A DNA stretch of 64,000 nucleotides, taken from contig NZ_JANUGY010000002.1 of NCBI RefSeq assembly GCF_024756235.1, positions 558,001 through 622,000 on the forward strand, written 5' to 3'. Below, piece by piece: positions 49,401 through 57,784 of this stretch. The notes beneath the pieces were generated by a model. The model saw only the letters and a program-made list of their open reading frames with translations, was not told the DNA's origin and made no database searches. Position numbers and translations under genes: made by a program. The DNA comes from Massilia kyonggiensis. GTDB lineage: Bacteria; Pseudomonadota; Gammaproteobacteria; Burkholderiales; Burkholderiaceae_D. Each line of letters starts with the position of its first letter. The first letter of the stretch is position 1.

Positions 49401-50088
49401 CTTCCTGCACGAGCAGCTGGAATGGATGGCGAGGGAAGGCTTCGGCCAGGTCGACGACGACGAGTTCCGCGTCCGCCTTGCGCAGCGCATCCAGCGCGCC
49501 GGCTGGGGCAACCGCCTCGACGATGCGCTGGCCTGGCTGCGCATGATCGCCTTGACGCCGCTGCCGCCCGTCGGCTGCGCGCTGGCCGATATCGATGCGC
49601 CGCTGGCCGAGATGGAATTCTGGTTCCCCAGCCGCCAGCTGGACGTGGCCGCGCTCGACCGCCTGTGCCGCCAGCGCATGCTGGGAAACACCCCGCGCCC
49701 GATCCTGCCGGAGCGCCAGCTGCACGGCATGCTGAAGGGATTTACGGACCTCGTGTTCGAATGCCACGGCCGCTACTGGGTGCTGGACTACAAATCGAAT
49801 GCGCTGGGGCCCGGCGACACCGCGTACACGCAGGCCGCGATGGCGGCCGGCATGGCCGAGCACCGCTACGACATCCAGGGTGCCATCTACATGCTGGCGG
49901 TGCACCGCCTGCTGCGCGCGCGGCTGGGCGCCGGCTACTCGCCGCAGGAGCACCTGGGCGGCGCGGTGTTCCTGTTCCTGCGCGGGATCGGCAACCCGGC
50001 CACGCACGGCTGCTACCTGATCGAGCCGGACGTGGAACTGCTGGACGGCCTGGACCGCCTGCTGGGAAAGGACGCGCATGAAGCCTGA
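46450..50088 (+). CDS. recB: Exodeoxyribonuclease V beta subunit (helicase-nuclease)
   Basis: 1212 residues from ATG at 46450, overlapping the recC stop by four bases. UvrD-like helicase motifs: ASAGTGKTWTI (residues 20-30), VDEFQDTSPDQY, GDPKQSIYGFRGAD, TVHKSKGLEYPLVYLP and LLYVALTRARHFLWLG. The C-terminal nuclease domain retains its metal ligands: GNFLHEQLEW, TDLVFECHGRYWVLDYKSN (near 1110) and the following helix. Intact in both activities by inspection. Confidence 0.95.
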   Translation: MSQLLDALSFPLHGSRLIEASAGTGKTWTIAALYLRLVLGHGGENGYTRPLMPPEILVMTFTRAATRELSNRVRERLVQAAACFRGEVEPDDPYLEALADAYDDEAARLVAAHRLVLAAETMDEAAIFTIDAWCQRMLREHAFDSGSLFDEELVSDERALFEDAAHDYWRQHVYPLSGAALTSLLSCWSDVDALKRTVRDLVQRAGRIDDGNERPLGAVIAEAERTQREELARLKDGWRARADAMEAWIAAQRSVNPKAFNGTKMRPDSLAKGFDALRSWADDPQAHYPQLTDALWARLTPDGILGAFSTNYSAPVPECFEHTAALKEGLDAITPVAHALLRHAACAIALRMAELKRRNRQFGFADMLARLKDALEGPNGEALRRRILDQYPVAMVDEFQDTSPDQYRIFDLLYRVADNDPARGLFLIGDPKQSIYGFRGADIHSYLSARRATHGRHYQLGTNYRSTRQLVAAVNQLFRHAEGNYAAGAFRFRKGEENPLPFDAVDAAGRRQQLVGVDGPFQALAVGVADVEDLRVDDYREFFAQHCAEHIVRLLNDPRVGFADDAGKFTRLMPADIAILVRDRREAAAVRRALVQRKVASVYLSDQDSVVESLEARDVLRWLQAVANPLDVTLARAAFATATCALPLAELAQLASDELAWEGRVEQLKSLHQAWQRQGVLAMLRRFIHELGLPAKLLAAPGGERRLTNLLHLAELLQEASRELDGEQALIRWFAEQVEGVGEGGDERVLRLESDAELVKVVTVHKSKGLEYPLVYLPFAVTARKTDRRNRAFFEYVEDDGERRIDLALSDAAMEAVDRARLEEDLRLLYVALTRARHFLWLGVAAVAARKKGENQLHESALGYLLTGGTPVPATAVRERWEHLRGDVDGIELHALASPDGCTLLRRQDVRPELVEPPRFEARFERNWAVGSFTSLTKNTVAVAPPTRPQEENLLEEEDPGVVPVTHSEDAPWHRFPRGAGPGNFLHEQLEWMAREGFGQVDDDEFRVRLAQRIQRAGWGNRLDDALAWLRMIALTPLPPVGCALADIDAPLAEMEFWFPSRQLDVAALDRLCRQRMLGNTPRPILPERQLHGMLKGFTDLVFECHGRYWVLDYKSNALGPGDTAYTQAAMAAGMAEHRYDIQGAIYMLAVHRLLRARLGAGYSPQEHLGGAVFLFLRGIGNPATHGCYLIEPDVELLDGLDRLLGKDAHEA

Positions 50089-52027
50089 CGTCATCGATAC
50101 CAGCGCCTTCTGGGCCGAGGTGGAACGCCTGACGGAGGCGGGCGAATTGCGCCGCCTGTCCGGCGTGTTCGCGCGCTTCGTGGCGAGTCTCGGCGATGGC
50201 GCCTGCGCAAAGTCGACGCCCTTGCTGCTCGCGTCGCTCGTGCTGTCCGAACTGGAAGGGCGCGGCCACAGCTGTTTGCTGCTGGACGATCTCGTGGGCG
50301 ATCCGGCCGCGCTGCTCGGCTGGGCGGACGAGGATTGGAAGCTGCTGTCGAAGGCGGCAAAGCCGCTGCCGCGCGGCGTGAAGGGGTGGATCACCCAACT
50401 GGCCGCGTGCGAACAGGTGTGGCGCGTGGGCGACCTCGATTACGACCAGCCGCTCGTGCTGGACGACACGCGGCTGTACCTGCGCCGCTACTGGCGCGAC
50501 GAGACGCTGGTGGCCACGTGCGTGCGCACCCGCGCGCAGGAACGCCGCGACGTCGACATCGACCAGGCGCATACGTGGCTGGAAGCCCTGTTCGGCGCCC
50601 AGCGCGCGGGCGAGACGCCCGACTGGCAGCGCATCGCGTGCGCCGTGGCGCTGCGCGGCGCGTTCGCCATCATCACGGGCGGTCCTGGTACGGGTAAGAC
50701 GTACACGGTGGCACGGCTGCTGGCGCTGCTGTTCGCGACGGCGCCGGACGCCGCGCGCCAGCGCATCGCACTTGCCGCCCCGACGGGCAAGGCCGCCGCG
50801 CGGCTGAAGCAGTCGATCGACAAGGCGTTGACGGAGCTGGCCGACCGCGTGGGCGGCGCGCTGCCGCTGCGCGAACTGACCACGCGCATGGGCGCCGCGC
50901 GCACCCTGCACAGCCTCCTGGGCGCCCGTCCGGACACGCGCAGCTTCGCGCACCACCGCGGCAATCCGCTCGACGTCGACGTGCTGATCGTCGACGAGGC
51001 GTCGATGGTGCACCTGGAGATGATGGCGTCGCTGCTGGACGCGCTGCCCGCAGGCGCCACCCTGATCCTGCTGGGCGACAAGGATCAACTGGCGTCGGTG
51101 GAAGCGGGCGCCGTGCTGGGTGACCTGTGCCACGACGCGCAGGCCGGCCGCTACGACGCGGCCACGCTGGCCTACGTGCAGGCCGCGAGCGGCGAGACGA
51201 TCCCCGCCGGGTATGAAGGCCATGGCGGCCCGCTCGCCCAGCAGACCGTGATGCTGCGCCACAGCCGCCGCTTCGGTGGTCCGATCGGCAAGCTGGCGCT
51301 GGCCGTCAACGCGGGCGACGTCGACGGCGCGGCCGCCGCGCTGCGCGCGCCCGATGGGGCCGGCGTGCTGCGCTGGATCGACCACGCGCACCAGCACCAC
51401 GTGATCCAGCTCGCGAACGAGGGTTATCGTCCGTACCTGGAACTGCTGCGCGCCGGCAGCGGGGGGCATGGAAGCCACGAGGACTGGGTGCGCGCCATCC
51501 TGCAGCGCTTCGAAGCGTTCCGTGTGCTGTGCGCCGTGCGCGAAGGCGAGTGGGGCGTGGAAGGCCTGAACGAGGCGATCGAAGTGCGCCTCGCGCACGC
51601 GGGCCTGATCGTGCGCGGCGACTGGTACGTGGGGCGCCCCGTCATGGTCACCCGCAACGACTACCCGACGGGCACGTTCAACGGCGACATCGGCCTCGCG
51701 CTGCCGGACCCCGCGCGGCCCGGTTCCCTACGGGTGTGGTTCCTGGAAGGCGACAACGTGCGCAGCGTGCTGGCCACGCGCCTGCGCCACGTCGAGACGG
51801 CGTACGCGATGACGGTCCACAAATCGCAGGGTTCGGAATTCGCGCACACGGTGCTGGCCCTGCCGAAAGAGGGGGGCGCCGTGCTGGCGCGCGAGCTAGT
51901 CTATACGGGCATCACGCGCGCGAGCCGCCAGTTCACGCTGACGACGCCGGCGCCGGCCGTGCTGGGCGACGCCATCCTGCGGCGCACGCACCGGGCCAGC
52001 GGGTTGCGGGGGATGGTCGAACAATAG
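50078..52027 (+). CDS. recD: Exodeoxyribonuclease V alpha subunit (5'-3' helicase)
   Basis: 649 residues, overlapping recB by 11 bases. Walker A is GGPGTGKTYTVARLLAL (near residue 202). Then AAPTGKAAARLKQSI, LIVDEASMVHLEMMA (Walker B), GDKDQLASVEAGAVLGDL and the C-terminal AYAMTVHKSQGSEFAHTVLA and YTGITRASRQFTL. Completes the RecBCD complex and supplies the 5'-3' motor. Confidence 0.94.
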   Translation: MKPDVIDTSAFWAEVERLTEAGELRRLSGVFARFVASLGDGACAKSTPLLLASLVLSELEGRGHSCLLLDDLVGDPAALLGWADEDWKLLSKAAKPLPRGVKGWITQLAACEQVWRVGDLDYDQPLVLDDTRLYLRRYWRDETLVATCVRTRAQERRDVDIDQAHTWLEALFGAQRAGETPDWQRIACAVALRGAFAIITGGPGTGKTYTVARLLALLFATAPDAARQRIALAAPTGKAAARLKQSIDKALTELADRVGGALPLRELTTRMGAARTLHSLLGARPDTRSFAHHRGNPLDVDVLIVDEASMVHLEMMASLLDALPAGATLILLGDKDQLASVEAGAVLGDLCHDAQAGRYDAATLAYVQAASGETIPAGYEGHGGPLAQQTVMLRHSRRFGGPIGKLALAVNAGDVDGAAAALRAPDGAGVLRWIDHAHQHHVIQLANEGYRPYLELLRAGSGGHGSHEDWVRAILQRFEAFRVLCAVREGEWGVEGLNEAIEVRLAHAGLIVRGDWYVGRPVMVTRNDYPTGTFNGDIGLALPDPARPGSLRVWFLEGDNVRSVLATRLRHVETAYAMTVHKSQGSEFAHTVLALPKEGGAVLARELVYTGITRASRQFTLTTPAPAVLGDAILRRTHRASGLRGMVEQ

Positions 52028-52041
52028 AACCGGGAGGCTGT

Positions 52042-52308
52042 ATGAGCAACGATTGCATGCACTTTCATCACATCGTGACCCGCGAGGGCAACACGGACGG
52101 TTGCGAAGAGTGCCTCAAAACGGGCGACACCTGGGTGCACCTGCGCGTCTGCCTCACGTGCGGCCACGTCGGCTGCTGCGACCAGTCGAAGAACAAGCAC
52201 GCCACGAAGCACTTCCATGCGACCGGACACCCCGTGATCCGCTCGAAGGAGCACGGCGAGACGTGGGGCTGGTGCTACGTCGACCGGGTCGTCAAGGACC
52301 CGGTGTAA
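52042..52308 (+). CDS. UBP-type zinc-finger protein
   Basis: 88 residues from ATG at 52042 with GGGAGG upstream. The Cys/His pattern (DGCEECLKTGDTWVHLRVCL, TCGHVGCCDQS, KHFHATGHPV) is a ZnF-UBP domain, known from eukaryotic deubiquitinases and found as small stand-alone proteins in many bacteria, where the role is unknown. It follows recD by 14 bases and could be cotranscribed. Its 3' end overlaps the convergent DUF1697-like gene by 17 bases. Confidence 0.85.
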   Translation: MSNDCMHFHHIVTREGNTDGCEECLKTGDTWVHLRVCLTCGHVGCCDQSKNKHATKHFHATGHPVIRSKEHGETWGWCYVDRVVKDPV

Positions 52309-52843
52309 CGGCGTGCTTGCGGACGAGCCGCACGACCGTGTTCCACACCCGCGTCGTCGCCGGCACGTTCAACGTGCGTTCGACGAACGCGTTCGGACTG
52401 CCCGCGCTGGTCCCGAGCTTGTAGGTCAGCGACAGCAGCATCCCATCATGCCAGCTCACCACGCGCACATCGCCCTTGGCGTTCGCCGGCGGCAGCGACA
52501 CGCCGTCCGCCGGCGCCCCGATCAGGAACGTGGCGCAGGGCGCGTACACGTCGTCCAGCGCCACGCCCGCCAGCGGATCGCCGGCGACGAGCGCAGCCAG
52601 GCCGTCCAGGTCGCGCAGGGCTGCCGGTTCGTCGAAGCCGTCGCGGCGCAACGTGGCCTGCGCCGCTTTCAGGATGCGCGCGGCCTTGGCCGGCGATGCC
52701 GCTTCGAACACCACCGTGCCGTTCGTCAGGAAAGAGCAAGGGTCGACGGCACCCGCCTCCGCAAAGGCCGTTTCGAGCACGGTACGGGTCGGCGCAGGAG
52801 GCCGGCCCAGGTTGAAGTTGCGAAAAAACGCCGCGAATTTCAC
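52292..52843 (-). CDS. DUF1697-like protein
   Basis: 183 residues, starting at GTG 52843, which overlaps the TGA of the MarR-GNAT gene (GTGA). Features fit DUF1697: start VKFAAFFRNFNLGRPPAPTR, then SFLTNGTVVFEA, and a second half repeating the same fold, ending in a basic tail (RTLNVPATTRVWNTVVRLVRK, where conserved residues cluster). The function of the family is not established. The usual MxxYVALLRGINVGGKN opening is only loosely matched, so this is a divergent member. Confidence 0.65.
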   Translation of the reverse strand: MKFAAFFRNFNLGRPPAPTRTVLETAFAEAGAVDPCSFLTNGTVVFEAASPAKAARILKAAQATLRRDGFDEPAALRDLDGLAALVAGDPLAGVALDDVYAPCATFLIGAPADGVSLPPANAKGDVRVVSWHDGMLLSLTYKLGTSAGSPNAFVERTLNVPATTRVWNTVVRLVRKHAVTPGP

Positions 52844-53778
52844 AGGTCCAGCTCCCAGGTCTCGTTGATCATGTCCTTGCCGAACGCATGGACGGGTTCC
52901 TCCGCGACCAGCCGGTAACCCTTGCGCTGGTAGATGCCGCGCGCTTGCTTCTGCTGGTCCGTCGTCCAGAGGCGCATCTTCCTGTAGCCGGCGGTGCGGG
53001 CGAACTGATGGCAGACGTCCACCAGATGCGTGCCCAGTCCAAACCCCCGGGCCTGTTCTTCGACGAGGAGAAGACGCAGTTTTGCCACGCCTTCTTCGCC
53101 GTCGCGTGCGACTGCGATCGAGCCGATGCGCTCGCCGGCCCGCTCGGCGATCCAGCAGTGCTCCCGTGCCGGGTCGAAGTTGCGCTCGAAGTCCGTGCAG
53201 ATCTGGCCGACCAGCGTTTCGAAACTGCTGTCCCAACCCTGCTGTCTGGCATACAGCTCGCCGTGGCGGCGGGTGATCCATGCCATGTCGCCGGGCCGGT
53301 GGGACCGCACGACGAACGGTTGCGCGAATTTCATGCTGCCCTGCCTGTCGAGCAGGCCTCGGATCGTGTTCATCGCCTCCAGCAGGCGCAACTGGTCCGT
53401 GTCGTCGAAGCGCGCCAGCATGTCGCCCACTTCTTCACGCGAGCGGCGGTCCAGCGGCTCGTAGACGGCGCGGCCATGTGGCGTCATGTGGAGCAGCTTG
53501 GCCCGGCCGTCGGTCGGGGAATCCACTTTGGCGATCAGGCCGGCCGCCTCGAATTTGCTCACGATGCGGCTCAGGTAACCCCGGTCCAGGCCGAGTTCCC
53601 GGCACAGCGCGGCCGGTTGCTGGTCGCCGTGGTGCGCCAGCTCGTAGAGGATCCGCAATTCCGTCAGCGTGAATTCGCTTTGCAGCAGGCCTTCCCGCAA
53701 GACGCCGATGTGGCGCGTGAAGAACCGGTTGAAGCCGCGAACGGCCGCGATCCGCTCGTCGTACACAGAAGTCGTCAT
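52840..53778 (-). CDS. Fused MarR-type regulator and GNAT acetyltransferase
   Basis: 312 residues. Residues about 1-145 are a MarR winged helix (FTLTELRILYELAHHGDQQP, LGLDRGYLSRIVSKFEAAGL, wing DSPTDGRAK). Residues about 155-312 are a GNAT domain with acetyl-CoA-binding VEEQARGFGLGTHLVDVC. Such fusions are known in proteobacteria; the ligand and acetyl acceptor are unknown. Two palindromes upstream are likely autoregulatory operators. A DUF1697-like gene follows with a four-base overlap. Confidence 0.88.
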   Translation of the reverse strand: MTTSVYDERIAAVRGFNRFFTRHIGVLREGLLQSEFTLTELRILYELAHHGDQQPAALCRELGLDRGYLSRIVSKFEAAGLIAKVDSPTDGRAKLLHMTPHGRAVYEPLDRRSREEVGDMLARFDDTDQLRLLEAMNTIRGLLDRQGSMKFAQPFVVRSHRPGDMAWITRRHGELYARQQGWDSSFETLVGQICTDFERNFDPAREHCWIAERAGERIGSIAVARDGEEGVAKLRLLLVEEQARGFGLGTHLVDVCHQFARTAGYRKMRLWTTDQQKQARGIYQRKGYRLVAEEPVHAFGKDMINETWELDL

Positions 53779-53805
53779 GGAAACTCCAGCAATTTTCTTG
53801 GATCA

Positions 53806-53835
53806 ATTCTCCGGGAGATTGCTGACTCAGTCAAC
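53806..53835. promoter_or_regulatory. Two adjacent palindromes in the marR-motA intergenic region
   Basis: CAATTCTCCGGGAGATTG at 53806-53823 has the inner perfect symmetry TCTCC-G-GGAGA. TGACTCAGTCA at 53825-53835 is a perfect 11-base dyad. They lie 28-57 bases upstream of the MarR-GNAT start, and the MotA-like gene starts 87 bases on the other side. The spacing suits MarR-dimer operators. Confidence 0.5.
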
Positions 53836-53921
53836 ATTATCCGAAATCACACCAACCTTTTGCTTTCCACTTGGCAACAATGTTAAAGTTGCGGTCCAAG
53901 AAAAGTTATCGGAGCGGTATC

Positions 53922-54782
53922 ATGTTGATCGTCGTGGGTTTCATCATCGTGCTGGTGGCGGTATTCGGCGGCTTCGTGCTGCAGGACGGGCACCTGGCCG
54001 CGCTGTTCCAGCCCTACGAACTCCTGATGATCTTCGGCGGCGCGCTGGGCGCGTTCGTCATCGCCAACGACCGCAAGGCGATCGGCCTCACGTGGCACAG
54101 CCTGCCGATGCTGTTCCACGGCTCGCGCTACACCCGCGAACTGTACATGGCGCTGATGGCGCTGATGTTCGACCTGTTGACGAAAGTGCGCCGGGAAGGG
54201 CTGATGGCGCTCGAGAACGAGATCGACGCGCCGTACGAAAGCGCCGTCTTCACGAAGTACCGCATCATCCTGCTCGACGATCACCTGATGGACTTCATCA
54301 CGGACTACCTGCGCCTGATGGTGTCCGGCACGATGAACAGCTACCAACTGGAAAACCTGATGGACAACGAGATCGCCACGTACCAGGAAGACGCCGACAT
54401 CCCCGTGCAGGCGATCCATAAGCTGGCCGACGGCATGCCGGCGTTCGGCATCGTCGCCGCGGTGATGGGTGTCGTGCACACGATGGGTTCCATCGGCCGG
54501 CCGCCGGCGGAACTGGGCGGCCTGATCGCGGCCGCGCTCGTGGGTACGTTCCTCGGCATCCTGCTGTCGTACGGCCTCGTCGCGCCGCTCGGGAGCCTGC
54601 TGCACCGGCGCCACCAGGAAGTCGTGAAGGCGCTGCAATGCGTGAAGGTGACGCTGCTGGCGTCCATGAACGGCTACGCGCCGACGATCGCCGTGGAGTT
54701 CGGCCGCAAGGTCATCTCGGCCACGGAGCGCCCGACCTTCGCCGAGCTGGAAGGCCACGTGCGCCAGCTCAAGTCGCGCTAA
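53922..54782 (+). CDS. motA: MotA-like proton/ion channel subunit
   Basis: 286 residues from ATG at 53922 (GGAG upstream), the normal MotA length. Four membrane segments: about 1-22, 32-50, then after a cytoplasmic loop 170-190 and 200-222. PG-type and charged loop residues match the family (ALMFDLLTKVRREGLMALE, DADIPVQAIHKLADGMPAFG, AALVGTFLGILLSYG). It forms the stator with MotB to drive the flagellum. MotB normally follows in the same operon, but here the next gene is convergent and unrelated. It may pair with a distant motB, or be a stator-like paralogue. Confidence 0.88.
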   Translation: MLIVVGFIIVLVAVFGGFVLQDGHLAALFQPYELLMIFGGALGAFVIANDRKAIGLTWHSLPMLFHGSRYTRELYMALMALMFDLLTKVRREGLMALENEIDAPYESAVFTKYRIILLDDHLMDFITDYLRLMVSGTMNSYQLENLMDNEIATYQEDADIPVQAIHKLADGMPAFGIVAAVMGVVHTMGSIGRPPAELGGLIAAALVGTFLGILLSYGLVAPLGSLLHRRHQEVVKALQCVKVTLLASMNGYAPTIAVEFGRKVISATERPTFAELEGHVRQLKSR

Positions 54783-55303
54783 CCGCGCGGCAGCTCGATT
54801 CCCGCAAGCTTCCAGCTCCACAGGCCGTCGCGCCGGAACACGAAGCTGCCGCCGTCTTCCGCCGTGACGGCGAAGTGACGCCAGCCGCGGTAGTGCAGCG
54901 CATAGTGCGGCTTGTCCCGTGGCGGCTCCGCATCGGGCGTTTGCGCTTCCCGGGCGGGCTTGCCGATCGATATCTTGCCGTGTTCGACCATGGCCGCGAC
55001 ACCGGCCGGCGATACGATCGCGTCCACGAGCGGATCCGCGACGACGCGCGCGAACGCCTGGCCGATCGCGGCGAACGGATTGTCGCCCGCATCCCGGCCG
55101 ATCGATCCGAGCAGCTGGCTTTTCACGCTGTCGCGCAGGGCAGGGAAGTCGACGAGCGCGGACACGCCCCCGGCATCGTGGCGGTCCGCTGCCGCGCGCA
55201 GGCGGTGCAAGGTCCACCACGGACTGGCGACGCTCGTGGCGGCGACGACGAAGAAGGTGCCGGCGGCAGCGGCGGTGAGGGCTCGGGTACGGTTCATGGG
55301 CAT
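54779..55303 (-). CDS. DUF2939-family protein
   Basis: 174 residues; start ATG at 55303, or 55297 two codons in. An N-terminal hydrophobic segment (about 8-28) could be a signal anchor. Then SPWWTLHRLRAAADRHDAGGVSALVDFPALRDSVKSQL, here summarised as the DUF2939 signature beginning SPWWTLHRL, and later FAAIGQAFARVVADPLVD. The end is FRRDGLWSWKLAGIELP. The role of the family is not known. It overlaps the stop of the MotA-like gene by four bases from the opposite strand. Confidence 0.75.
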   Translation of the reverse strand: MPMNRTRALTAAAAGTFFVVAATSVASPWWTLHRLRAAADRHDAGGVSALVDFPALRDSVKSQLLGSIGRDAGDNPFAAIGQAFARVVADPLVDAIVSPAGVAAMVEHGKISIGKPAREAQTPDAEPPRDKPHYALHYRGWRHFAVTAEDGGSFVFRRDGLWSWKLAGIELPRG

Positions 55304-55365
55304 CGCAAATGAGAAGGCCGGAACAGTCGCCCGTTCCGGCCTTCGGTGTTCAAACAGCCGCCCGC

Positions 55366-56337
55366 TCAGCGATGGCGGCGGTGACGCGTGACGGTCACGT
55401 GCTTGTGGCTGCGGCGCGTGGTGCCGCCGGCGGTGGCGCGGATGCGCGGACCGCTTGCCGTGGCGCGGATGCGCGGGCCGCGTGCGGACGCGCGCACGCG
55501 CGGGGCGTCACCGGCCGTCGCCACGGCGCGGGTTGCAACCGGGCCGGCGTCGCCCAGCACGTGGCGGCGGATGTTCAGGGCGTCCAGGATGCGGACGGAC
55601 GAGGCGCCCGCGTTCAGCAGCACCATCGTCGCATTCTTGCCGGCCGCCTTCACGCGCATGATCAGGCAGCGGCCCGCTTCCTGCGTGTAGCCCGTCTTCG
55701 ACAGGCCGATGTCCCAGCCCTTGGCGCCGACGAGGCGGTTCGTGTTGTGGTATTCGACTTCGCGGCCCTTGATGTTGATCAGGTCCTTCGACGACGTCGT
55801 GATGCGGGTGATTTCCGCGTAGTTCGATGCCGCGGTTGCCATCTTGACGAGGTCGGCGGCGGTCGAGCGGTTGTTCGGGGAGAGACCTGTCGGTTCCTCG
55901 ATGACGGTCTGGGTCATGCCCAGCGCGGCGATCTTGCGCTTGACGGCGGCGCGGAAGCCGTCGATGCCGCCCGGATAGGTGCGGGCGAGCGCGGCGGCGG
56001 CGCGGTTGTCGGACGACATCAGGGCCAGCTGCAGCACGTCGCGGCGCGGGATGGTGGCGCCGACGGGCACGCGCGACGTGCTGTGCTTGAGCATGTCGAC
56101 GTCCTGCTTCTCGATCTCGATCGGCTCGTTCATGTCCTGGTGGGCATCGAGCACGACCATGGCGGTCATGAGCTTGGTCAACGAAGCGATCGGCGCGACG
56201 GTGCTGGCGTTCTTTTCGAACAGCACCTTGCCGGTGTCGTCTTCGACCACCAGCACCGATTGCGATCCGAACGGCACGGCAAAGGCCGCCGCACTGGAGA
56301 TCGTCATCACTACGGCAGCGAGGAATTTTTTGATCAT
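55366..56337 (-). CDS. pbpG: D-alanyl-D-alanine endopeptidase (PBP7-like)
   Basis: 323 residues with a signal peptide (to about 20). Active-site motifs of the S11 family are intact: SLTK near residue 52, SDN (LMSSDNRAAAA) near 108, and KTG (GLSKTGYTQEAG) near 213. It cleaves D-Ala-meso-DAP cross-links in peptidoglycan. Unusually, the last 50 residues are a basic tail with repeats (GPRIRATA twice, and RASARGPRIRATASG overlapping) and a His/Arg-rich end (SHKHVTVTRHRRHR), absent from typical PBP7. The tail may bind the cell wall or nucleic acid (inference). Confidence 0.9.
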   Translation of the reverse strand: MIKKFLAAVVMTISSAAAFAVPFGSQSVLVVEDDTGKVLFEKNASTVAPIASLTKLMTAMVVLDAHQDMNEPIEIEKQDVDMLKHSTSRVPVGATIPRRDVLQLALMSSDNRAAAALARTYPGGIDGFRAAVKRKIAALGMTQTVIEEPTGLSPNNRSTAADLVKMATAASNYAEITRITTSSKDLINIKGREVEYHNTNRLVGAKGWDIGLSKTGYTQEAGRCLIMRVKAAGKNATMVLLNAGASSVRILDALNIRRHVLGDAGPVATRAVATAGDAPRVRASARGPRIRATASGPRIRATAGGTTRRSHKHVTVTRHRRHR

Positions 56338-56516
56338 GGATGGTTGTCTGGGTACGGTTAATGGTCGGGCGCCGGACGGCGGCGGAGCATCAAAACGTCG
56401 GGTTGGCAGATAGCGACATGCTATACGGCAACATTAAAGGTTGAACGATAGCATCAAAGATTGACATATGTCTATGTCCCTCCATGAAATATCGAGTCTA
56501 ACGGCAAGATTCTACA

Positions 56517-56555
56517 AGAAAAAAAAGCCCCGCGTTGCCGCAGGGCCTTCTTTTT
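56517..56555 (-). terminator. Rho-independent terminator of the sulfate-binding-protein gene
   Basis: GCCCCGCG, TTGC, CGCAGGGC stem-loop with A-run on the left and T-run on the right (plus strand). It can therefore end transcription from either side; only the minus-strand gene at 56577-57593 needs it here. Confidence 0.8.
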
Positions 56556-56576
56556 GAACGGACTATCCGATCTGTC

Positions 56577-57593
56577 TCATTTAGAGGTATAAATTTTGTC
56601 GAATTCTCCACCGTCATCGAAATGGCGTTTCTGCGCGGCACGCCATCCACCGAATACATCGTCCACCGTGAACAGCTGGATCGGCTTGTAGTTGGCGGCG
56701 AATTGCTTCATGACTTTCTCGTTGCGCACACGCATGTAGTGCTTGGCGCCGATCGTCTGGCCCGTTTCCGTGTACAGGAAGTTGAGATAGCCGGTCGCCT
56801 GCTTGCGGATGCCCTTGCGGTCGACGACCTTGTCCACGACGGCGACCGGCGATTCGGCCAGCACGGAGATCGACGGGTACACGACCTCGAAGTCGTTGCC
56901 GAATTCGGCGCGCACGAGGTTCACTTCGTTCTCGAACGTGACGAGGGCGTCGCCGATCTGGCGCTGCGTGAACGTGGTCGTGGCGGCGCGGCCGCCGGCG
57001 TCCAGCACGGGCACGTTCTTGAAGATCTTGCCGACGAGGTCGCGCGCCTGCGCTTCGTTGCCGCCTTTCTTGATCACCGAGCCCCAGGCCGCCAGGTATG
57101 TGTAGCGGCCGTTGCCGGCGGTCTTCGGATTCGGGATGACGACTTTCACGTCCGGCTTGGCCAGGTCAGCCCAATCCTTGATGCCTTTCGGATTGCCCTT
57201 GCGGACGAGGAACACCATGGTCGAGTAGTAGGGTGCCGCATTGGCCGGGAATTTCTTGGCCCAGTCCTTCGCGACGAGGCCGCGGTCGGCCAGCATGTCG
57301 ATGTCGTTGGCTTGGTTCATCGTCACGACGGACGCTTCCAGGCCGTCCGCCACGGCGCGGGCCTGCTTGCTGGAGCCGCCGTGCGATTGCTTGATCGTGA
57401 CGGTTTCGCCCGTCGATTTCTTCCATTCGGCGACGAAGGCCGGGTTGATGTCCTTGTACAGCTCGCGTGCCACGTCGTAGGACACGTTCAACAGTTCCAC
57501 GTCGGCGGCCTGTGCGGCAAACGGGACGACGGCACTGCCGAGCGCCAGCGCGAGCAGCGCGCGGCGCAGCGAGGAAACGGATGGGATCGCCAT
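56577..57593 (-). CDS. sbp: Sulfate/thiosulfate ABC transporter substrate-binding protein
   Basis: 338 residues with a signal peptide (ending AAQAAD). Family motifs: LLNVSYDVARELYKDINPAF, IKQSHGGSSKQARAV (sulfate-binding loop), PNPKTAGNGRYTYLAAWG and TFENEVNLV. It delivers sulfate or thiosulfate to the CysTWA permease. Those partner genes are not in the window. A good terminator follows, so it is transcribed as a single gene. Confidence 0.93.
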   Translation of the reverse strand: MAIPSVSSLRRALLALALGSAVVPFAAQAADVELLNVSYDVARELYKDINPAFVAEWKKSTGETVTIKQSHGGSSKQARAVADGLEASVVTMNQANDIDMLADRGLVAKDWAKKFPANAAPYYSTMVFLVRKGNPKGIKDWADLAKPDVKVVIPNPKTAGNGRYTYLAAWGSVIKKGGNEAQARDLVGKIFKNVPVLDAGGRAATTTFTQRQIGDALVTFENEVNLVRAEFGNDFEVVYPSISVLAESPVAVVDKVVDRKGIRKQATGYLNFLYTETGQTIGAKHYMRVRNEKVMKQFAANYKPIQLFTVDDVFGGWRAAQKRHFDDGGEFDKIYTSK

Positions 57594-57784
57594 ATTGTTT
57601 TTCCTTGTAAAGACTCTCTAGGGATGGTCGATGATCCGTTAAAAAATAGCAAAACAAAAGAACATTTTCGTCATATGCTTAGTCGCTGCATGTGACATGC
57701 ATACGGTACGGACCGCTTCAAAGCAGCCACGTCCCGTTTGGGGTATAGTCCGGCCTTCGCTGAAACATCGTTTTTTCCAGGTTG

